Part shown: piece by piece, positions 1 through 4,265 of the stretch | Layout: the number at the start of each line of letters is the position of its first letter | Numbering within the stretch: position 1 is the first letter of the stretch | Source: Thermoplasmatota archaeon | Lineage (GTDB): Archaea; Thermoplasmatota; Thermoplasmata; UBA10834 | Direction of reading: 5' to 3' | NCBI GenBank assembly: GCA_030836605.1 | Contig: JAUPMC010000098.1 | Location: 1 to 5,767, forward strand | Length of the DNA stretch: 5,767 bases | Made by a program: the position numbers and the translations under genes | The notes under the pieces: generated by a model | Told to the model about the DNA's origin: nothing | Databases searched by the model: none | What the model saw: only the letters and a program-made list of their open reading frames with translations

Positions 1-45
1 ATGAGTTATGCAACCTCTGCGTTCTCAAGGGCCGATCACGCTTGA
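1..45 (+). CDS. Possible C-terminal tail of an upstream gene (partial)
   Basis: The frame that starts at base 1 is open from the window edge to a TGA at 43-45 and would end in ...SAFSRADHA. Its stop overlaps the TTG start of the glycosyltransferase in a TTGA tetramer (42-45), the kind of 4-base overlap typical of translationally coupled genes, and this is the main reason to believe in it. Only about 14 codons are visible, their third positions are less GC-rich than in the neighbouring genes, and no family can be recognised. The ATG at base 1 is probably just an internal codon, or chance. If the overlap is genuine, the unseen gene and the glycosyltransferase form an operon. Confidence 0.35.
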   Translation: MSYATSAFSRADHA

Positions 46-1154
46 GAGTCGCGATGCTGACATACAGCACGAGGGCCAGGGGAGGGGTCGCGCACGCCCT
101 GAAGCTCGCGGAGAGGCTCGGCCGCAGGGGCGCGGACGTCACGCTGTACTCCCTGGCCAGGAGCGACGACGATGTCGCCGGGAGAGGGTACTACAGGCCT
201 GTCGATGTGCCCTCCCTGATATTCCGATATGATTGGCACCCCGATGTCATGACCCGCCTGGACAGGATGATCCAGGCATACGAGCGCGGGCTGCCGACGG
301 ATGCGGACGTGTACCATTCTCAGGACTGCGTCGGGAGCACCGCGCTCGCGCGCCTGAAAGACTCAGGGAAGATATCCGCGCCCGTCTTCAGGACCGTGCA
401 CCACGTGGACGACTTCGCCGAGCCCAGACTCTTCGAGTTTGAGAAGCGGGCAGTGGCCCACGCGGACCACAGGTTCGTGGTCTCGCAGTACTGGAAGCGC
501 GTGCTGGCCGATGAACACGGCTACAGCTCGGTGGTGACGTACAATGGCCTCGACATGGAGGAGTTCTCCAGTCTCCCGCCGAGAAGGTCCGCCCACCCGA
601 CCGTCCTCTTCGTGGGTGGGCTCGAGGCGAGGAAGGGGCTTGAGTTCCTAGTGCTCGCGATGGCCGGAGTCATCCAAGAACACCCTGACACCAGTCTCGT
701 CGCCGTCGCCAAGACGGGCTTCCGAGGGGTGGACGAGCCGAGTTGGTTCAGGGTGCTCGCGGAGAGAGCTGGTATCGGAGGCAACCTCACTCTTCTCGAA
801 TCGGTGAGCGATGGGGAGCTCATGCAGTTGTATGCGGACTGCGACCTGCTCGTCCTCCCATCCAGGAACGAAGGCTGGGGTCTGTCGCTCATGGAAGCGA
901 TGGCGTGCTCGAAGCCTGTGGTCGCGACGAGGGTCGGGGGCGTCCCGGAGCTCGTCACTGACGGCCTCGAAGGACTGCTGGTGGAGCCTGGAGACGTCCA
1001 CGGCCTGAGCGCCGCCATCAACCGGATCCTCTCGGACCCGGGCGCGAGGGAGCGCATGGGCCGCGCGGGCAGGGAGCGCGTCAAGGCATTCTCGTGGGAC
1101 GCGACCGCGGACAACGTCATGCGCGAGTACGGGCGCGCGCTTCAGCCCGAGTGA
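42..1154 (+). CDS. GT4-type (GT-B fold) glycosyltransferase, MSMEG_0565-like
   Basis: Likely a cytoplasmic retaining glycosyltransferase that moves a sugar from a nucleotide-sugar donor to an unknown acceptor. Of 370 residues, about 1-175 form the acceptor-side Rossmann domain, opening with MRVAMLTYS and a glycine-rich RARGGVAHAL loop. About 186-350 form the donor domain: FVGGLEARKGLE near 190-201, and the EX7E signature at E277 and E285 within SRNEGWGLSLMEAMA, followed by KPVVATRVGGVPEL. The N-terminal half, with YHSQDC (91-96), FRTVHHVDDF (116-125) and YNGLD (167-171), matches what I remember of the MSMEG_0565 family, which sits in nitrilase/radical-SAM (Nit1C-type) clusters; that subfamily call is from memory. 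I prefer the TTG start because it overlaps the upstream stop and keeps the full first beta strand; the in-frame ATG at 54 would remove four residues. The ribosome site is weak (AAGG at 27-30). No signal peptide or membrane segment is visible. The 3' end overlaps the convergent M20 gene by 13 bp. Confidence 0.93.
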   Translation: MRVAMLTYSTRARGGVAHALKLAERLGRRGADVTLYSLARSDDDVAGRGYYRPVDVPSLIFRYDWHPDVMTRLDRMIQAYERGLPTDADVYHSQDCVGSTALARLKDSGKISAPVFRTVHHVDDFAEPRLFEFEKRAVAHADHRFVVSQYWKRVLADEHGYSSVVTYNGLDMEEFSSLPPRRSAHPTVLFVGGLEARKGLEFLVLAMAGVIQEHPDTSLVAVAKTGFRGVDEPSWFRVLAERAGIGGNLTLLESVSDGELMQLYADCDLLVLPSRNEGWGLSLMEAMACSKPVVATRVGGVPELVTDGLEGLLVEPGDVHGLSAAINRILSDPGARERMGRAGRERVKAFSWDATADNVMREYGRALQPE

Positions 1155-2602
1155 CCGAACCCGTGCATGAAGTGGACCATGAACTTCTCGGCCTCCGCCA
1201 GGCCCGCGACCCTCTTGTTCCCCTCGACGACCATGTACTCGTTCGGGCTGTGAGCGAGGCCGCTGTGGCCTATGCAGCCCATCGTGAACGGGAGGCCGAG
1301 CGTCTTGTTGAACACGTAGAACGGCACCGCCCCGCCGCTCGTGGGCCATATCTCAGGGTCGTGCCCGAATGCCCTGTACGAGGCCAGCATGGACTGCACG
1401 ACCGGCTCCTTGACGCTCGCCCTGCAGCAGTCGTATCCGGTGTCTATCTCCTTCATCTCGATGTCCTGGTACCCGTGGCTGTCCAGGTGCTTCCTCACGA
1501 GCGGCATCATCTCGTCCTTCTCCTGGTTCGGGACGAGACGTATGTCGATCTTGCAGGTCGCCTCGTGCGGCAGGACGGTCTTCGACCCCTTCTCCGTGTA
1601 CCCTCCCCAGATGCCGTCGATATTGAGCGTGGTCCCGAACACATAGTGCTTGATGAGAGCCTCGGGGTGGTCCTCCGGCAGGGTGAACCGCTTGACCTTC
1701 ATGACGGCCTTGTACGCCCTCGGGTCGAACCTTTCCGCGAGCTTCGCGATCAGCTCCTCGTCCTCCTTGGACGGAGGGGCGACCTTGTCGTAGAAGCCCT
1801 CGACGAGAATCTTGTTGCCGTTGTCCTCGGTCAAGGTGCCCAGCGCGTCTATGAGCCTCCAAGTGGGGCTGTCGACCCATGCCTTCTGGCCGCTGTGGAT
1901 CGCGAACTCCTGTGGGCCCCTGCCCCACGACTTCCCGGAAGACTTGAGCTCGAAGTAGACGACCCCTTTGACGCCCAGGCAGAACTTCGCCTTGCCGTCG
2001 GAGTCCTGGCTGAAGTAAGGGAAGTAGCACGCGTCCGCCTTCGACAGGCGCTTCTTGTCCTTCTTCACGTACGCGGGGAGGTTCGGGCTCCCCAGTTCCT
2101 CCTCTCCCTCGGCGACGAGGACGAGGTCGACCGGGGGCCTGCCGACGCTCTTGTTGCACGCCTCGACGGAGTTCAAGAACGCGGCGAGCGGGCCCTTCGT
2201 ATTGTCCGCGCCGCGGTTCACCAGCGCCTTGACCTTGCCAGCTGTCAGGTCCTTATCGACGATCTTCGCGCCCATGGCGGGGTGCTCCCAGCCGGGCTCG
2301 TTGAACGGCATCGTGTCGTACATGAAGTACCCGAGGAGCGTCCTGTCCGAGTCCCCCTTGCACTCGCCGTAGACGATCGGGTTGCCCTTGGTCTTCACGA
2401 TCTCGACCTTGTCGCACCCGACCTCCTCGTACATCTTGGCCACGAGCTCGGCGCACTCCTGGACTCCTAGGTCCTGCTGGCTGGAGCTGGGCTGTCTCAG
2501 CAACCTGCGAGTGCGCGAGATGTGCCTCGAGATGTCCTTGTCTATCCTGGCGTGCATCTCCTGGAGTTCTGGGCTGGTCCTCATCGTATCGACCGTAGTC
2601 AT
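1142..2602 (-). CDS. M20-family metallohydrolase (dipeptidase/deacylase-like) with altered metal site
   Basis: A 486-residue cytoplasmic protein of the M20/M28 di-metal hydrolase clan, in length and order most like the carnosinase/PepV-type dipeptidases. The catalytic domain is split by a lid domain (about residues 210-390). Conserved landmarks are YDTMP (95-99) with Asp96, RGADNTKGP (130-138), EGEEELGS (165-172) with the expected catalytic Glu168 and metal ligand Glu169, lid His236 in AIHSG, IDIRLVPNQ (352-360) with Arg355, SGGAVP (422-427) and His451 in AHSPNEY. Compared with carnosinase CN2, the first-ligand His is Met94, the bridging Asp is Asn134, and the ligand Asp expected near 193-196 is not evident. 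Substrate is unknown, and it may be a peptidase, a deacylase, or no longer a classical di-metal enzyme. The start is uncertain: ATG at 2602 gives MTTVDTMRTS, while ATG at 2584 (Met7) is also possible; neither has a strong ribosome site. It is transcribed alone, divergently from the MarC-family gene. Confidence 0.92.
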   Translation of the reverse strand: MTTVDTMRTSPELQEMHARIDKDISRHISRTRRLLRQPSSSQQDLGVQECAELVAKMYEEVGCDKVEIVKTKGNPIVYGECKGDSDRTLLGYFMYDTMPFNEPGWEHPAMGAKIVDKDLTAGKVKALVNRGADNTKGPLAAFLNSVEACNKSVGRPPVDLVLVAEGEEELGSPNLPAYVKKDKKRLSKADACYFPYFSQDSDGKAKFCLGVKGVVYFELKSSGKSWGRGPQEFAIHSGQKAWVDSPTWRLIDALGTLTEDNGNKILVEGFYDKVAPPSKEDEELIAKLAERFDPRAYKAVMKVKRFTLPEDHPEALIKHYVFGTTLNIDGIWGGYTEKGSKTVLPHEATCKIDIRLVPNQEKDEMMPLVRKHLDSHGYQDIEMKEIDTGYDCCRASVKEPVVQSMLASYRAFGHDPEIWPTSGGAVPFYVFNKTLGLPFTMGCIGHSGLAHSPNEYMVVEGNKRVAGLAEAEKFMVHFMHGFGHSG

Positions 2603-2614
2603 CGCCTGTGGCGA

Positions 2615-2625
2615 CTAAAGATTTT
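2615..2625 (-). promoter_or_regulatory. TATA-like box, candidate promoter of the M20 gene
   Basis: On the minus strand the bases read AAAATCTTTAG, an AT-rich island in GC-rich DNA. Its centre (about 2620) predicts an archaeal transcription start near 2594, between the two candidate start codons (2602 and 2584). If used, it would favour initiation at Met7 with a leader of roughly 10 nt. The match to a TATA consensus is modest and the position is not ideal for the longer start. Confidence 0.25.
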
Positions 2626-2648
2626 GCCTGCGCCGGGAGCAAAGAGGA

Positions 2649-2657
2649 GAAATACAT
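2649..2657 (+). promoter_or_regulatory. TATA-like box, candidate promoter of the MarC-family gene
   Basis: GAAATACAT, preceded by purine-rich AAAGAGGA that could act as the BRE, is centred about 26 nt before the ATG at 2679. That is the spacing expected if transcription starts at or next to the start codon, giving a leaderless mRNA. The same bases also look like a ribosome site before an ATG at 2656, so the reading as a promoter is not exclusive. Its reverse complement, ATGTATTTC, is also AT-rich and could help the divergent M20 gene. Confidence 0.35.
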
Positions 2658-2667
2658 GCAGAGCATG
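2655..2667. repeat. 13-bp hyphenated palindrome CATGC-AGA-GCATG, candidate operator
   Basis: Two perfect 5-bp inverted arms (2655-2659 and 2663-2667) are separated by 3 bp. The element overlaps the end of the TATA-like box and lies 11 bp before the MarC-family start codon, in the only divergent intergenic region of the window. A dimeric regulator bound here would block transcription initiation. The palindrome itself is certain, but its function is inference, and 5-bp arms can arise by chance. Confidence 0.3.
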
Positions 2668-2668
2668 C

Positions 2669-2675
2669 GAGATGA
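2669..2675 (+). promoter_or_regulatory. Shine-Dalgarno-like site of the MarC-family gene
   Basis: GAGATGA differs at one base from GAGGTGA, the core complementary to archaeal 16S 3' ends. Its GAG is 7 nt before the ATG at 2679, which supports that start. It would be absent from the mRNA if transcription starts at the ATG, so this site and the leaderless reading are alternatives. Confidence 0.35.
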
Positions 2676-2678
2676 CAC

Positions 2679-3302
2679 ATGGCGTTCGAGTTCCTCATCG
2701 TGTTCATCCCGATGTTCATAGTCATAGACCCGTTCGGGGTCATGCCGATCTACCTCGTCCTGACGAAGAGTATGAGCGCCCCTGACAGGGCCAAGACGCT
2801 CAAGTACGCGATAGTGTTCGGCGGTTGCCTCCTCGCCGCGTTCGCGCTCGTCGGCAAGGTCATCCTGGACTACCTCTCGATATCCATAGACGCGCTCAGG
2901 ATCGCGGGCGGCCTCCTGTTGCTCGTGATAGGTGTCATGATGCTGTACGAAGGCGACACGCCGCGGTCCAGGCGCAAGGGGGCTGAGGAGCCGGCCGAGG
3001 AGCCGCACGTGCCCGAGGACGTGGCCTTCGTCCCGCTCGGGACCCCGATGCTGGCCGGCCCCGGCGCCATATCCGTGGTCATAACCCTGACCGGGACGGC
3101 CGACATGTCGATGGTCCTGCTGTCCCTCGCGGCCGTCATGGTGATCACGACCCTGATGCTATGGAAGGTCGACCTCGTTTTCAAGGTCATAGGGAACGCG
3201 GGCACGCGGGCGCTCACGAGGGTCATGGGCTTGATCACATCCGCTTACGCCGTGCAGATGATACTCGATGGGATATCCGGATACGTCACGTCCATAATCT
3301 GA
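2679..3302 (+). CDS. MarC-family integral membrane protein
   Basis: A 207-residue polytopic membrane protein, about the usual length of the MarC (UPF0056) family. Six hydrophobic segments are visible at roughly 4-26, 43-63, 70-89, 118-139, 144-163 and 182-200. Family hallmarks are IDPFGVMPIYLVLT (16-29), ALRIAGGLLLLVIG (72-85), VPLGTPMLAGPGAIS (118-132) and RVMGLITSAYAVQMILDGI (181-199). A charged loop at about 91-115, with acidic EEPAEEP and basic RSRRK parts, separates the two three-helix halves. The family's molecular role is not settled; the old link of E. coli marC to multiple antibiotic resistance was not upheld, and some relatives are annotated as possible amino-acid exporters. No substrate should be assumed here. 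Twelve of 20 isoleucines use ATA. The gene stands alone between a divergent promoter region and a convergent transporter gene whose stop is 9 bp from its own. Confidence 0.95.
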   Translation: MAFEFLIVFIPMFIVIDPFGVMPIYLVLTKSMSAPDRAKTLKYAIVFGGCLLAAFALVGKVILDYLSISIDALRIAGGLLLLVIGVMMLYEGDTPRSRRKGAEEPAEEPHVPEDVAFVPLGTPMLAGPGAISVVITLTGTADMSMVLLSLAAVMVITTLMLWKVDLVFKVIGNAGTRALTRVMGLITSAYAVQMILDGISGYVTSII

Positions 3303-3304
3303 GG

Positions 3305-3333
3305 GCGCGCGTCAGGCTGGGCCCGTCGCGCGC
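3305..3333. repeat. GC-rich inverted repeat at the MarC-gene 3' end
   Basis: GCGCGCG (3305-3311) and CGCGCGC (3327-3333) are perfect 7-bp complementary arms around a 15-nt loop that itself holds GGGCCC. It begins 2 nt after the MarC-family stop codon, while on the other strand most of it codes for the C-terminus of the EamA protein. No T-run follows in either direction, so it lacks the U-tract that archaeal and bacterial intrinsic termination needs. It could still slow polymerase or protect an mRNA end; it may equally be a by-product of high GC. Confidence 0.3.
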
Positions 3334-4223
3334 GGCTCGCCTTCGTGTCCAGTCGAGGCGACGAGGTATATCGCCGCGAGTATCAGCGCGGCGCCCACGA
3401 GAGCCAGCTGTTCGAGTGTCTCGTGAAGCATCGTGATCGAGATCACGAGAGCAGTGACGATCTCCAACAGCATGATCGTAGCCGAGGCTGTCGCGGACAC
3501 CCCCTCGAGGCCCATCGCCCATAGCAGCATAGCGACGGATGTGCAGGCTATCCCGAGGTAGATTATCGCCACCCAGGCCATAGGTTCTATCGTGAAATCA
3601 GCACCGGTCGCGCCCAGGTACGCCACCGGAGCCGCGAGCCACACGGCGGATGTGACTATGGCCGCGGTGCTGATCTCGATGGCGGTGTACCGCGACAGGA
3701 GCCTCTTGTTGTACACGATGTAGAACGCCCAGCCCCATCCGGACAGGTACACGATGATGTCCCCGAGGAACTCGTCCTCGGCGAAGGACATCCCGCCGTC
3801 CGCCGTCAGCAGCACGATCCCGACGACGCCCGCCAGTATGCCGGCGGTCTGCACCTTGTTCAGGCGTTCCCTGAACGCGAAGAAGGACAGTATCGCGACG
3901 GCTATAACGTTGATGTCGACGAGAAGGGCCGTCTTGGACGCGGTCGTCAGCGTCAGGCCGATATACTGCGCCACGAAGGCGCCGGCGTTCATGGACCCGA
4001 CGAGCCATATCATCGGGTCCTTGAGGACCTTGAATGAGAATCTCCTCAGCAGGAGCACGATTGCGAGGGTCGCCGCGGACGCCACCACGAACCTGAGCCA
4101 CAGGAAGAACATGTCGTTCCCGACGTATCCGAGCCCCCACTTGACTCCGGGGAAGGACGTGCCCCAGATTAGACTAGCGAACGTCGTGAGCAACACAGCG
4201 TTGCGACGGTCCCTCGGAGGCAT
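3312..4223 (-). CDS. EamA/DMT-superfamily transporter
   Basis: A 303-residue inner-membrane permease of the drug/metabolite transporter superfamily, with the typical two EamA repeats: about residues 10-140 and 152-290, each with around five hydrophobic helices (ten in total). The first helix carries the familiar FASLIWGTSFPGVKWGL pattern, AFVAQYIGLTLTTASKTALL (82-101) is the usual helix 3-4 signature, and the second repeat has SGWGWAFYIVYNKRL (161-175), LEIVTALVIS near 253-262 and the glutamate of MLHETL. Members export or exchange amino acids, nucleotides, sugars or drugs by secondary transport; the substrate cannot be read from the sequence. The C-terminus is short and polar. The ATG at 4223 is chosen because a TATA-like box is centred 26 nt before it. 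It lies 42 bp downstream of the histidine kinase gene on the same strand, so it may be read both from its own promoter and through from the kinase. Confidence 0.95.
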   Translation of the reverse strand: MPPRDRRNAVLLTTFASLIWGTSFPGVKWGLGYVGNDMFFLWLRFVVASAATLAIVLLLRRFSFKVLKDPMIWLVGSMNAGAFVAQYIGLTLTTASKTALLVDINVIAVAILSFFAFRERLNKVQTAGILAGVVGIVLLTADGGMSFAEDEFLGDIIVYLSGWGWAFYIVYNKRLLSRYTAIEISTAAIVTSAVWLAAPVAYLGATGADFTIEPMAWVAIIYLGIACTSVAMLLWAMGLEGVSATASATIMLLEIVTALVISITMLHETLEQLALVGAALILAAIYLVASTGHEGEPRATGPA

Positions 4224-4245
4224 GCGACCACGAGATTGTGGCCGG

Positions 4246-4255
4246 GTATTAGAAC
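4246..4255 (-). promoter_or_regulatory. TATA-like box, candidate promoter of the EamA gene
   Basis: On the minus strand the bases read GTTCTAATAC, in the 42-bp gap between the kinase stop and the transporter start. The CTAATA core is centred about 26 nt before the ATG at 4223, fitting an archaeal promoter that gives a leaderless or nearly leaderless mRNA. No good ribosome site precedes the ATG, which agrees with this. A short inverted repeat (CCAC/GTGG, 4228-4241) sits between box and start codon. Confidence 0.35.
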
Positions 4256-4265
4256 CCTCTCCAAC

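Noticed and set aside
521..1349. Minus-strand open frames (199 and 233 codons) across the glycosyltransferase
   Set aside because: They are in other frames opposite the conserved EX7E donor domain; the products show no fold or motif, only R-, P- and S-rich composition.
1094..2470. Long open frame (458 codons) on the plus strand opposite the M20 gene
   Set aside because: It is antisense to a clearly recognisable M20 enzyme. Its product is a low-complexity run of V, L, R, H and D without any domain, as expected when the reverse strand of a GC-biased gene is read; it also overlaps the glycosyltransferase end.
4228..4241. CCAC-N6-GTGG inverted repeat as a terminator of the kinase gene
   Set aside because: The stem is only 4 bp with no T-run after it; it is better viewed as a weak operator candidate or chance.
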